27,773 nt of DNA, from NCBI GenBank assembly GCA_014190175.1, contig BJFZ01000015.1:1-27773 (forward strand), written 5' to 3'. This DNA comes from Actinomycetes bacterium (lineage in GTDB: Bacteria; Actinomycetota; Actinomycetes; Nanopelagicales; Nanopelagicaceae). A program made the position numbers and the translations under genes. Numbering within the stretch: position 1 is the first letter of the stretch; the number at the start of each line of letters is the position of its first letter. The notes under the pieces are model-generated. The model had not been told where the DNA came from. It worked only from the letters and a program-made list of their open reading frames with translations, and ran no database searches. Positions 15,020 to 23,410 of this stretch are shown here, piece after piece.

Positions 15020-16372
15020 ATGAATAACAAGACAGCAAGCAAGAAGTTCCGGGTCGGAATTCTTGCAGGTCTTTTGTCAGTCTCACTAGCAGGCGTTGGA
15101 GTTCAGAGTGCACATGCTGTAACTCAACTACGTTTCGCTGCCCTTGCTGGTATCGATGGAAACTTCAAGCCAGTAATTGAACAATGGAATAAAGAGAATC
15201 CAGAGATCCAAGTTACAGTTGAAACTCTTCCAGCAACAATTCCTGACATCGTAAAGAGCCTGGCTGCATCTGCACTAAGTGGCAGCGCACCAGATATCTT
15301 CAACAACCTTGATACTTATGCAGATCAATTGGCAGATGTCGGATTCTCCGAAGATCTAGTCAAATGGTTTGGTAGCAATGGAACCATCAAGCGTGCAGCA
15401 TTCAACCAAGCATTCTTGAGCTCATATGTTCCAATCAACTTTCCTAAGCAAGTAACTGGTCTTCCAATTGCTGCAGATGCGATCGTTGTTTTCTACAACA
15501 AGACTCTCTTCAAGAAAGCCGGCGTTGCATTTCCAAAAGCTGGCTGGTCATACGATGAGTACTTGAGCACATGCGACAAGCTTTCAAAGTGGGGCGCAAA
15601 GCAGAAGCCACAAGTTTGGGGTAACTCAGGCGGACCTGGCGGAGGAAGCAAGTCAATCTGGCAAGCCCAGTACAACCCATTCCTTCACTCTGTAGGTACT
15701 TATACCTATGACCGCAACACCAACACCTCAGCAATTGGTTCACCAAAAGCCATTGGTGCTTGGAAGCAACTTATGAAGCCATGGCAAAATGGTTGCATTG
15801 CTAAGTACAGCATTGTTTCCGGTAAGACCCCTCCAACCTTCCAAGGTGGACAGGTTGCAATGGAAATCTCTGTGCGCGCACTTCTTCCAACATACAAATC
15901 CGGATTAGAAGCTAAGAAGATGGATTGGGATGTTGCTGATATGCCGGTAATCAAGGGCGAAACTTCTAAGTACATCATCGGTGGTGGAAGCTACGGATTA
16001 GGTATTGCTGCAACTTCAAAGAACAAAGAAGCTGCATGGAAGTTCGTTAACTGGTTCTACTCAACCAAGAATGGTGGAATTAACACCCTTCAGGCAAGTG
16101 GATCACTAGTACCTCCAACAGATGAAGGAATTGCAAGTGGCGCATGGCGTAGCTTGGCAGCACCTCCTGCAAATGTTGATGTATTTGGTCGTGCGATCAA
16201 GAACTCCTTTATTGCACCTAAGTTGCCAGGTCAAGCAGGAACAGTGCTTGATACCGTAATTGGCGATGCTGTGGCTGAAGTTCTTCTAAAGAATGTTTCT
16301 ATTGAAAAAGCATTCAAGAAGGCTGAAGATAAAGTAACTGCTGCAATCAAGAAAGAACTTGACGCACAGTAA
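15020..16372 (+). CDS. ABC transporter sugar-binding protein (family 1 SBP)
   Basis: This is a 450-residue extracellular solute-binding protein of the family-1 (MalE/UgpB-like) carbohydrate type. The signal peptide covers about the first 35 residues (KKFRVG, then a hydrophobic core, cleavage near SAHA). The mature part begins QLRFAALAG and has the family features: a GNF-type N-lobe, ALSGSAPDIFNNLD, and the hinge region near VVFYNKTLFKKAGV; the KEAAWKFVNWF segment near residue 345 is characteristic of the fold. The start could also be GTG 15014, two codons upstream; the ribosome sites are similarly weak (AGGTGG at 15012-15017). The permeases follow after a 107-bp gap with a hairpin. The ligand is probably a neutral or acid sugar. 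Confidence 0.92.
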   Translation: MNNKTASKKFRVGILAGLLSVSLAGVGVQSAHAVTQLRFAALAGIDGNFKPVIEQWNKENPEIQVTVETLPATIPDIVKSLAASALSGSAPDIFNNLDTYADQLADVGFSEDLVKWFGSNGTIKRAAFNQAFLSSYVPINFPKQVTGLPIAADAIVVFYNKTLFKKAGVAFPKAGWSYDEYLSTCDKLSKWGAKQKPQVWGNSGGPGGGSKSIWQAQYNPFLHSVGTYTYDRNTNTSAIGSPKAIGAWKQLMKPWQNGCIAKYSIVSGKTPPTFQGGQVAMEISVRALLPTYKSGLEAKKMDWDVADMPVIKGETSKYIIGGGSYGLGIAATSKNKEAAWKFVNWFYSTKNGGINTLQASGSLVPPTDEGIASGAWRSLAAPPANVDVFGRAIKNSFIAPKLPGQAGTVLDTVIGDAVAEVLLKNVSIEKAFKKAEDKVTAAIKKELDAQ

Positions 16373-16381
16373 TTAAATAAT

Positions 16382-16420
16382 TAGTTAGTGGGCGATGCTT
16401 TGCGCACTGCCCACTAACTA
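16382..16420 (+). terminator. Intercistronic hairpin after the sugar-binding protein gene
   Basis: A perfect 12-bp stem (16382-16393 with 16409-16420) closes a 15-base loop and is followed by TTTTAAT. It lies ten bases past the stop codon and about 60 bases before the first permease. It looks like a partial terminator or an mRNA 3' stabiliser, which would give more binding protein than permease. Confidence 0.7.
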
Positions 16421-16479
16421 TTTTAATAAGGTTAATTATTATTTAATTTTCTTTGAATCGGTAAATTTTTGGGGGATGC

Positions 16480-17394
16480 ATGACGCAGGTCAAAGAAAAA
16501 AAAGTCGGCACTAAGAATCAACTAAAACGAAATGATCGTTTTTGGTTAGGTGTTTTTATTATCCCCAATTTATTTATGTACACCCTTTTTATTCTTATTC
16601 CTTCCGCTGTAGGAGTCCTGCTTAGCTTTTGTGAGTGGAACATCTTGGGACCCATTAAATGGGTCGGTTTAGAAAATTACCGCAGATTATTCTCAGATGA
16701 GTTGATCACGCCGGCGTTTGGACGCTCGCTCCAATATTTAGCATATGGAGTTTTACCTACAGTCTTTGGCGGCTTTCTCTTAGCTGTTTTGTTGAACTGG
16801 AAAGTTAAAGGAATCGGAATCTTCCGCGCCATGTTTTTCTTACCTCTTACGGTATCAAGTGCCGTAGCTGGAATTTCCTGGTCAAGTATTTTCAATCCTG
16901 AAGCTGGTTGGATTAATACATTCTTGCTGAAAATTGGGATCACGGGACCGCAGTGGTTAAGTAGCTTTACGTGGGCATTACCTTCGGTCACCATTATTGT
17001 TATCTGGTTATCACTCCCGTTGGTAATTATTTTGTACTTGGCTGGCTTGCAAAGAATTTCACCAGAAATTATGGAAGCAGCCGCTCTTGATGGCGCAAAT
17101 GTTTGGCAACGTGTTTGGGGAATCATGTTTCCATGTGTTGCATCAACAACAACTTTGGTTGTTGTGATTGAAATTCTAGCTTTTCTGGGATCACCTTTTG
17201 AAATATCACTCTTAATGGTGCAAGGCGGACCGCTAGATGCAACAACTTCACTTGCGTACTACGCCTATAAAGTCGCCTTTGAGCAATTTGAGATTGGCTA
17301 TGCATCAGCCATCGTGATGGCTCAGTTTATTGTTTTTCTAGCCGTCGCTTTGACTGCTTTAAAAATTCGCAAAATTATTAAAGCGAGGGCTTAA
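16480..17394 (+). CDS. ABC sugar transporter permease, MalF/UgpA type
   Basis: This 304-residue permease has six transmembrane segments and the EAA loop contacting the ATPase (EIMEAAALDGANVWQRVWGI near residue 200), typical of family-1 carbohydrate importers. ATG 16480 follows GGGGGA at 16471-16476; an ATG at 16476 is in a different frame. The second permease starts two bases after its stop. It presumably pairs with the binding protein above and needs an ATPase from elsewhere in the genome, since none is encoded in the cluster. Confidence 0.92.
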   Translation: MTQVKEKKVGTKNQLKRNDRFWLGVFIIPNLFMYTLFILIPSAVGVLLSFCEWNILGPIKWVGLENYRRLFSDELITPAFGRSLQYLAYGVLPTVFGGFLLAVLLNWKVKGIGIFRAMFFLPLTVSSAVAGISWSSIFNPEAGWINTFLLKIGITGPQWLSSFTWALPSVTIIVIWLSLPLVIILYLAGLQRISPEIMEAAALDGANVWQRVWGIMFPCVASTTTLVVVIEILAFLGSPFEISLLMVQGGPLDATTSLAYYAYKVAFEQFEIGYASAIVMAQFIVFLAVALTALKIRKIIKARA

Positions 17395-17396
17395 TC

Positions 17397-18254
17397 ATGG
17401 CTAATGGAGTTTTATTTACCCAAAAACGTTCTGCAAACACCCTTCGATACAGCGTTGTTGTTTTGCTAGCGCTGGCTTTTACTTTCCCACTTTTGTATTT
17501 AATTTCTGGCTCATTAATGACTTTAGATGAGGTAACTGTTTACCCACCTAAATTGCTACCGTCATCTATAAATCTACAAAATTACGCAGATGCGATGCAA
17601 GTTATGACGCCGAGAATTTTTGGAAATACCTTATTTTTTACATTTGGTATTTTGATTTTGCAATTAATTATTTCATTTTCTGCTGGATTTGCACTAGCAA
17701 AGATGCCATTTAAATATGCAGCTACTGTTGTCGCTTTGTTTGCAATTCCAGTTTTTCTTCCTACAAACGTTTCGATCATCCCGCTTTACTTGGTCACTTT
17801 TAAATTAAACCTGCTCAGTACATGGGGCGGAATGATTTTGCCGATTGTGGGATCCACTGCATTTGGAACATTACTGTTCCGCCAATTTTTAGTTAACTTC
17901 CCAGATAACTTAGTTGATGCAGCTCGTATTGATGGTGCAAGTTGGCCAAGGGTGCTATTTCAAGTTGTGCTGCCACTTGCTAAACCACCTATAGCTTCAT
18001 ACGCTGCCGTAACTTTCTTAACCGCTTGGAATATGTATATCTGGCCGCTGATGGTCGGAAATACCGAGAATCTAAAAGTGGCAACAGTTCAACTAGCACC
18101 ATTGATTGCTGGTGGAACTGGCTTCTATGGAAAAATCCCGCCAAACGTTACATACGCTGCAGCATTGCTAAGCGCTTTGCCAGTAACGCTATTTTTCCTC
18201 TGGGCCCAACGTTGGTTTATTAATGCAATCGCAGGAACTGGTAACGATTCATAA
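17397..18254 (+). CDS. ABC sugar transporter permease, MalG/UgpE type
   Basis: This 285-residue inner-membrane permease is the second half of the importer channel. It has six hydrophobic segments and the EAA loop NLVDAARIDGASWPRVLFQV near residue 175, with the family's G-A-S-x-P-R. ATG 17397 lies two bases after the first permease. The next gene starts 37 bases on with its own ribosome site. Confidence 0.92.
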   Translation: MANGVLFTQKRSANTLRYSVVVLLALAFTFPLLYLISGSLMTLDEVTVYPPKLLPSSINLQNYADAMQVMTPRIFGNTLFFTFGILILQLIISFSAGFALAKMPFKYAATVVALFAIPVFLPTNVSIIPLYLVTFKLNLLSTWGGMILPIVGSTAFGTLLFRQFLVNFPDNLVDAARIDGASWPRVLFQVVLPLAKPPIASYAAVTFLTAWNMYIWPLMVGNTENLKVATVQLAPLIAGGTGFYGKIPPNVTYAAALLSALPVTLFFLWAQRWFINAIAGTGNDS

Positions 18255-18291
18255 GCTGCATCTATAACGATCTACAACGAGGAGTTTTTAA

Positions 18292-19515
18292 ATGTCGGAC
18301 CACAAATTAGGTGTAGCAATTGTTGGCTGTGGTTTTATGGGACGCCGTCATTTGTTAGGTTTTGCCGCACTTCATAAAGCAGGTGTCTTAAAAGGTGAAG
18401 TAGTTGCACTTCTTGACATCAACAAAGAGGTTGCCGATAAAGTTGCTGATGAAGCTTTTGAACTTCTCGGTAAGCGTCCAGCTGTCTACACATCTTTGGA
18501 TGAGATGATGAAGGATCCTGCTGTTGAAGCAATCGATATCGTTACCGATCCAAGAACACACCACACTATTGCGGTGCAAGCGATGGAAGCTGGGCGACAT
18601 GTTTTGTGTGAGAAGCCACTTTCATTAACAATTAAAACCGGGCAAATAATGCTCGATGCTGCAAAACGCACTGGCATGACTTTAGGTACAGCCGAAAACT
18701 ATCGCCGTGGTGGAGCAAACCGAGTTGCACGTGCAGTTATTGAATCAGGGATGCTTGGCAAATTGCATTTAATGATTGAGATGTGGGCTGGCGGAGATGA
18801 CAAGATCATCATCAGCAAGTGGCGCCATATGAAAGAAAGTGGCTCTATCGGTATTGATATGAGTATTCACTACGCCGACATCATTGAATATTTCGTAGGC
18901 CCAGTTGAACGAGTTTGGGGACGTGGAATTATCGCTGAACCAATTCGTTACACAAAAGATGGCGATGAGTCGATCATCCCCACTGGCGAAGATGCATTAT
19001 TTGCCAGCATGCGCACTGCTGATGGAATCGATGTTCAATACACATATCTTCCATCTGGTCCGGGAATTAGTCACCGACAAAGAAGTTTGCATGGAACTAA
19101 AGGTTCAATGCTAGTTCCGGGTGATCGTTCAGATGGAGATGTCGTTGTACAACTCGGAGAGCGCAAACTTATGGGCGCTGAATTAATCGCTGAGATTGCT
19201 AAAACTGGAACACCTTTAAATATCAATGACGTTACGAAAGCGGTCTTGGGTCCTGATGGAACTGGTGGCAAAGGCGCACCATGGGCCGCTGTCGATTCTG
19301 GCTATTTAGCCGTTGAAATTGATGACTTCATTGATGCGGTATTAAACAAGCGCACTCCAGAAGTTGATGGCATGGGTGGCCTTCGTGCACTTGCTGTGGT
19401 TTATGCAATCCTCGAATCCGGGGTAGCTGGCCGTGAAGTTTCTGTTGATGAAGTTATTACTGGCAAAATACACGCTTATCAGGATGAGATCGATCAATCT
19501 TTAGAAAGGCGCTAG
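18292..19515 (+). CDS. Gfo/Idh/MocA family oxidoreductase
   Basis: This is a 407-residue NAD(P)-dependent dehydrogenase. The Rossmann motif GVAIVGCGFMGRRH is at residues 6-19, the EKP motif (HVLCEKPLSL) near 105 supplies the catalytic lysine, and GIDMSIHYADI near 190 carries the Asp/His pair. Members oxidise sugars or inositols at a ring hydroxyl or C1. As the first enzyme after the transporter, it would plausibly oxidise the imported sugar to a lactone or keto sugar; that is inference. ATG 18292 has GAGGAG at 18279-18284, the strongest ribosome site in the operon. Confidence 0.9.
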   Translation: MSDHKLGVAIVGCGFMGRRHLLGFAALHKAGVLKGEVVALLDINKEVADKVADEAFELLGKRPAVYTSLDEMMKDPAVEAIDIVTDPRTHHTIAVQAMEAGRHVLCEKPLSLTIKTGQIMLDAAKRTGMTLGTAENYRRGGANRVARAVIESGMLGKLHLMIEMWAGGDDKIIISKWRHMKESGSIGIDMSIHYADIIEYFVGPVERVWGRGIIAEPIRYTKDGDESIIPTGEDALFASMRTADGIDVQYTYLPSGPGISHRQRSLHGTKGSMLVPGDRSDGDVVVQLGERKLMGAELIAEIAKTGTPLNINDVTKAVLGPDGTGGKGAPWAAVDSGYLAVEIDDFIDAVLNKRTPEVDGMGGLRALAVVYAILESGVAGREVSVDEVITGKIHAYQDEIDQSLERR

Positions 19516-19517
19516 CC

Positions 19518-20018
19518 ATGAGAGAAGAGTTAAAGTTTCATCAAGTCGCCTATGTTGTTAAAGATTTAGACAAGGCCGTTAAACATTGGGCAGATAATTT
19601 AGGAATTGGACCGTGGACTATTTACACACTTAAGTCACCTGGATTAAAAAATTGTGTTTATAAAGGGCAAGCAACAGATTTTGGAATTCGTCACGCAATG
19701 GCGTTTTCTGGAAATCTTCAATTTGAATTAGTCGAGCCACTTCATGGACCAAGTATTTTTCGTGACCAATTAGATTCAACTGGTGAAGGCATGAATCACG
19801 TAGGTTGCATTGTGCAAGATCATCCAGCTGCGGTCGCTGATTTCATTGCTCGTGGATTTACACCGCTGCAAAGCGCTGCAGGTTTTGGCGCTGAAGGAGA
19901 TGGAGCATTTGCTTACTTCCAACCGCCTGATGGAATTAGTGCCATCGTTGAATTAATTTCTCCACCAAAAGTTCGAATCCAACCTGATTACATCTATCCA
20001 GCACCGGAAGGCAAATAA
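19518..20018 (+). CDS. VOC/glyoxalase superfamily protein
   Basis: This 166-residue protein has two beta-alpha-beta-beta-beta modules. The expected metal ligands are visible in series: the His of FHQVAYVVKD near the start, the Glu of FELVEP, the His of MNHVGCIV, and the Glu of AIVELI. The layout resembles methylmalonyl-CoA epimerase, glyoxalase I and dioxygenase relatives. The reaction is unknown; in this cluster it could epimerise, isomerise or cleave a keto-acid intermediate. It begins two bases after the dehydrogenase and its stop codon shares a base with the next start (TAATG). Confidence 0.85.
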   Translation: MREELKFHQVAYVVKDLDKAVKHWADNLGIGPWTIYTLKSPGLKNCVYKGQATDFGIRHAMAFSGNLQFELVEPLHGPSIFRDQLDSTGEGMNHVGCIVQDHPAAVADFIARGFTPLQSAAGFGAEGDGAFAYFQPPDGISAIVELISPPKVRIQPDYIYPAPEGK

Positions 20019-21157
20019 TGAAATCTGCTGCACGCATTGCTAAAGTCGAAGTTTTTGCAGCGGGCATGTCCTGCTTTGTTCGCCTTACTACTGAAGATGG
20101 AATTCAAGGCGTAGGCGAGTCAACCGCATTTGCATACCCAAACGCAGTTGCTGAAGTTATTCGCAACTTCGAACCATTTTTAATTGGTGCAGATGCTCAT
20201 GATGTAGAACAGAACTGGTTGAAAATGTATCGCGCACTTGGATGGCGTGGTTTGATGCTCGGTGGTGCGATCAGTGCAATCGATCAAGCGATGTGGGATA
20301 TCCGTGCCAGAGTATTTGAAACCCCAGTTTGGCATTTACTTGGTGGACGTAGCCGAAAAGCAGTTCGCGGAATGAAAGTTGTCTGGGGTAATACAAAAGA
20401 AGAGCTGCTCAGAGACTCGCTAATGGCCCAAAAAGAGGGTTACACCGCAATTAAAATTATTTTGCATCAACATGATCATCACTTGATGCGTCATGCAGAG
20501 AAAATTGCTGACTTGGTAGATCGCATGGCCTCACTTCGTGATGCAGTCGGAAATACTTTAGATATCGGAGTTGAACTTCACCGCAACATGCAACCAGGAA
20601 ACTCAGTTGCATTAATTGAAGAGTTGATGCCATTCCGTCCACTTTTTGTTGAAGATCCAATTCCACCAGATAGCGTGCTTTCATTTGCGGAAGTATCTGC
20701 AAAGGTGAAAACGCCAATGGCAGCAGGAGAACGCAATACCTCGATATATGAGTTCCGCGAGTACATCGAACATGCTGGCCTTGCATTTGTGCGCCCTGAC
20801 ATTGGAATCGCAGGTGGCTTTACCCATGTTCGCAAAATCTGCGCGATGGCTGAAGCTCACCATCAAGGAATCTTGCCGCATGCAGTTCCATCAGGTGCGA
20901 TCGCAACGATGGCACATATTCATCTAGGTATCACCGTACCGAACTGGGAAGCACAAGAACATATCGATCAAAATGTTGATCCAGTTCAACAAATGGTAAA
21001 ACGAATCCCACTTGTAAAAGATGGTTGGTTATATCCATTTGATGAGCCAGGTCTTGGCATGGAGATCAATGACGCATTTTTTGCAACTAATCCGCCAGTT
21101 ACTATGCATGGAATAAATCCAGATCTTCGCGAAGATGGTTCGGTGGCACTTCGATGA
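20018..21157 (+). CDS. Enolase-superfamily acid-sugar dehydratase
   Basis: This is a 379-residue mandelate-racemase/muconate-lactonising-type enzyme. The capping domain comes first and the beta-barrel follows. Metal ligands and catalytic groups are visible: E-x-H in GVELHRNM, Glu/Asp in FVEDPIPP, Glu in AAGERNTS, and His in ILPHAVPSG. The E-L-H pattern matches the ManD/GalD acid-sugar dehydratase branch, which removes water from an aldonate to give a 2-keto-3-deoxy acid, more than the muconate cycloisomerases. Candidate substrates include L-rhamnonate, L-fuconate and uronate-derived acids. It overlaps the next gene by four bases (ATGA). Confidence 0.88.
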   Translation: MKSAARIAKVEVFAAGMSCFVRLTTEDGIQGVGESTAFAYPNAVAEVIRNFEPFLIGADAHDVEQNWLKMYRALGWRGLMLGGAISAIDQAMWDIRARVFETPVWHLLGGRSRKAVRGMKVVWGNTKEELLRDSLMAQKEGYTAIKIILHQHDHHLMRHAEKIADLVDRMASLRDAVGNTLDIGVELHRNMQPGNSVALIEELMPFRPLFVEDPIPPDSVLSFAEVSAKVKTPMAAGERNTSIYEFREYIEHAGLAFVRPDIGIAGGFTHVRKICAMAEAHHQGILPHAVPSGAIATMAHIHLGITVPNWEAQEHIDQNVDPVQQMVKRIPLVKDGWLYPFDEPGLGMEINDAFFATNPPVTMHGINPDLREDGSVALR

Positions 21158-22203
21158 CTAAACCTAAAGTTGGAATTGCATGTTCTGCCGAAACGCGCGC
21201 GCTCTATTTGGAAAAACGCGATTTAGAACGTCTAAGCAAAATAGCTGATGTTGTAATTGAAGAGTATGACGTCCCCTCTGATTGGGTAACTATTCCGGTA
21301 GATCCTGAAGTAGAAGCCCGCTTTGCTAAATTCGCAGTAGATCTAGATGTGTTGATCGTCTGTCATGGTGGACCAAGAATTACAAAACCTATCTTTGCCG
21401 CTGGCAAAAAATTAAAAGTTGTTGGCGAACTCGAAGGTGATCGTTTTGCTGGTCGCATCGATGTAATTGCTGCTAAAGAAGCCGGCGTTATGGTGGTTGA
21501 TACAACTCACTCATCATCATGGCCAGTCTCTGAATGGGCACTAGCACTTGCATTAATTGGCTTGCGTGAACATGCACGGTTCCGCGACATCATCGCTGGA
21601 AAGAAAATGGTTCATGATGATTACCGAACCAAACCACCAGCCCGTGAATTAACTGGCAAAAGTGTGGGGATTATCGGCTTTGGTCATATTGCCTGGCGCT
21701 TACGCGAATTCTTAACTCCATTTCGCAACGAGATCTTTGCTTATGACCCATTTGCACCTCGTGAATTGGCAGATGCACTGGACGTCAACTTCGCATCACT
21801 TGAAAGAGTCATGGATTGCGATGTAGTTATTTGTCTTGCACCAGATACCGCTAAGACGCGCAATATGATCGCTGAAAAAGAGTTAGCGATGCTTAAGCCG
21901 GGAGCGGTTTTTGTAAACGTTTCACGCGGAGGATGTGTAGATGTTCCAGCATTAATCGCTAAAGCAGCAAAGGAAGATGCTTGGTTCTGTTTAGATGCAC
22001 ATAACCCAGAGCCAATTGCAGTTGATTCACCACTTCGTGGAATGCGAAATGTCTTTCTCTCACCTCACATCGGTGGCATGACAGTCGAAGCCCAACCTAG
22101 ATTTTTCACATTAATGGTTGAAGAGTTAGAGCGTTGGGTTGATGGTGCCGAACCACGAGCCCAAATTACCGATCGCGTTGTCGCTGGAAGATCTGGAAAA
22201 TAA
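21154..22203 (+). CDS. D-isomer-specific 2-hydroxyacid dehydrogenase
   Basis: This 349-residue NAD-dependent dehydrogenase has the catalytic Arg-Glu-His set in NVSRGGCVD, NPEPIAVDS and SPHIGG. The Rossmann motif reads GIIGFGHIAWRL: the usual final glycine is Ala here. An aspartate at AYDPF at the end of the second strand favours NAD. These enzymes reduce 2-keto acids or oxidise 2-hydroxy acids. In the operon it would act on a sugar-acid intermediate after dehydration. The gene overlaps its predecessor by four bases. The amidohydrolase starts one base after its stop, at 22205. Confidence 0.88.
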   Translation: MTKPKVGIACSAETRALYLEKRDLERLSKIADVVIEEYDVPSDWVTIPVDPEVEARFAKFAVDLDVLIVCHGGPRITKPIFAAGKKLKVVGELEGDRFAGRIDVIAAKEAGVMVVDTTHSSSWPVSEWALALALIGLREHARFRDIIAGKKMVHDDYRTKPPARELTGKSVGIIGFGHIAWRLREFLTPFRNEIFAYDPFAPRELADALDVNFASLERVMDCDVVICLAPDTAKTRNMIAEKELAMLKPGAVFVNVSRGGCVDVPALIAKAAKEDAWFCLDAHNPEPIAVDSPLRGMRNVFLSPHIGGMTVEAQPRFFTLMVEELERWVDGAEPRAQITDRVVAGRSGK

Positions 22204-22204
22204 G

Positions 22205-23083
22205 ATGATTGCCGATAGTCATTGCCATGCTTGGCGCAGATGGCCATATGACAAATCAGTCCCGGATCCAGATCATCGTGGATCCCTTGAAGCATTGTTG
22301 TATGAAATGGATACCCACGGAGTAACTCGGGCATCTGTCGTATGTGCTCGAATTGGTGATGGTGAAGGTGGCGATGGATATGGGAATGAAGATAACAATG
22401 ATTACGTATCTTCTTTTGCTAAGAAATTCCCGGATCGAATTTCAGCGTGGGTAGATGTTGATTGTGTTTGGCGCAAAGATCACCACAAGTCAGGTGCTGT
22501 TACTAGATTGCGCGAAGAGTTATCTCGCAATAACGCAAAAGGTTTTACTCACTATGTAACTGCCGAAAATGATGGCTGGTTCCATACAGATGAAGGCCGG
22601 GAATTTTTTTCAACAGCAGCAGAATTAAAAGTGGTTGCTTCAATGGCCATCTCACCTGCCTGGTTTCCAGATTTACGTGTAATAGCCAAAGCAAATCCAA
22701 CCTTGCCATTTTTGGTTCACCACATGTCAATGCCGGCAAATTCTGACTCTGGATATAGCAAAAATGACATTGCCGAGTTAGTGAAGAGTGCGGAAGTTCC
22801 AAATATCGGGATTAAAATCTCTGGCTTTAATTACAATTCGATTGAAAAATATGATTTTCCTTACAAACAATCCCAAGAACTTTTCAAAACAATTTATGAC
22901 GCTTATGGTGCAGATCGGCTTTATTGGGCATCAGATTTCCCGGCATCACGGGATATGTTGACCTACACCCAGGCAATCGAAGTTGTCCGAACTCATTGTG
23001 ATTATCTTCCAAAAGCAGATTTAGATAAGATCATGGGAGATAACTTAAACAATTTGTTAAACAATCCAGTTTTTTCTCAGTAA
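22205..23083 (+). CDS. Amidohydrolase-2 family protein, possible sugar lactonase
   Basis: This 292-residue protein has a TIM-barrel metal-hydrolase fold. Metal ligands appear as H-x-H in MIADSHCHAW near the N-terminus, His in FLVHHMSMP, and Asp in LYWASDFPAS. Amidohydrolase-2 proteins include lactonases and decarboxylases; the L-fucono-lactonase group is related, and a lactonase would suit the operon. Residues about 53-68 form a Gly/Asp-rich loop (RIGDGEGGDGYGN, then EDNND). I place the start at ATG 22205, where the protein opens on the motif; an upstream GTG at 22139 would overlap the previous gene by 65 bases in another frame. Confidence 0.85.
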   Translation: MIADSHCHAWRRWPYDKSVPDPDHRGSLEALLYEMDTHGVTRASVVCARIGDGEGGDGYGNEDNNDYVSSFAKKFPDRISAWVDVDCVWRKDHHKSGAVTRLREELSRNNAKGFTHYVTAENDGWFHTDEGREFFSTAAELKVVASMAISPAWFPDLRVIAKANPTLPFLVHHMSMPANSDSGYSKNDIAELVKSAEVPNIGIKISGFNYNSIEKYDFPYKQSQELFKTIYDAYGADRLYWASDFPASRDMLTYTQAIEVVRTHCDYLPKADLDKIMGDNLNNLLNNPVFSQ

Positions 23084-23113
23084 TAACCAAACCAAACTAG
23101 AAAGGCAAAAAAT

Positions 23114-23410
23114 ATGGCCGCAGTACTGATCGCTCGTTACTACGTAAAGCCTGGAAACTCAGCTGCAGTTAAAGAAGCACTGCAAAAGATGGCAGTTCGC
23201 GTTAAAGCTGATGAGCCAGCATGTTTGGTTTATAACGCCAACATTGATCCAGAAAATGAAAACCTTTACTGCCTATATGAGATCTATCGCGATGCAGCAG
23301 CAATTGCAGCTCACCGCGAAACTCCTCATTTCAAAGAGATCATCGAAGGAATAATTGTTCCATTACTTGAAAAGCGTGAGCGCGAAATTTACGAGCAGGT
23401 AATTGGCTAA
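23114..23410 (+). CDS. ABM-domain protein (antibiotic biosynthesis monooxygenase-like)
   Basis: This 98-residue dimeric ferredoxin-like fold protein resembles the YgiN/ABM family: a start like AAVLIARYYVKPGNS and an end with ETPHFKEI. Members are cofactor-light monooxygenases or small isomerases. It has its own weak ribosome site (AAAGG before ATG 23114) and its stop overlaps the next start (TAATG). Its role in the pathway is unknown. Confidence 0.82.
   Translation: MAAVLIARYYVKPGNSAAVKEALQKMAVRVKADEPACLVYNANIDPENENLYCLYEIYRDAAAIAAHRETPHFKEIIEGIIVPLLEKREREIYEQVIG

Noticed and set aside
22139..22204. Upstream start for the amidohydrolase
   Set aside because: It would add 22 residues overlapping the dehydrogenase gene; the protein is complete from ATG 22205, with H-x-H near its start.
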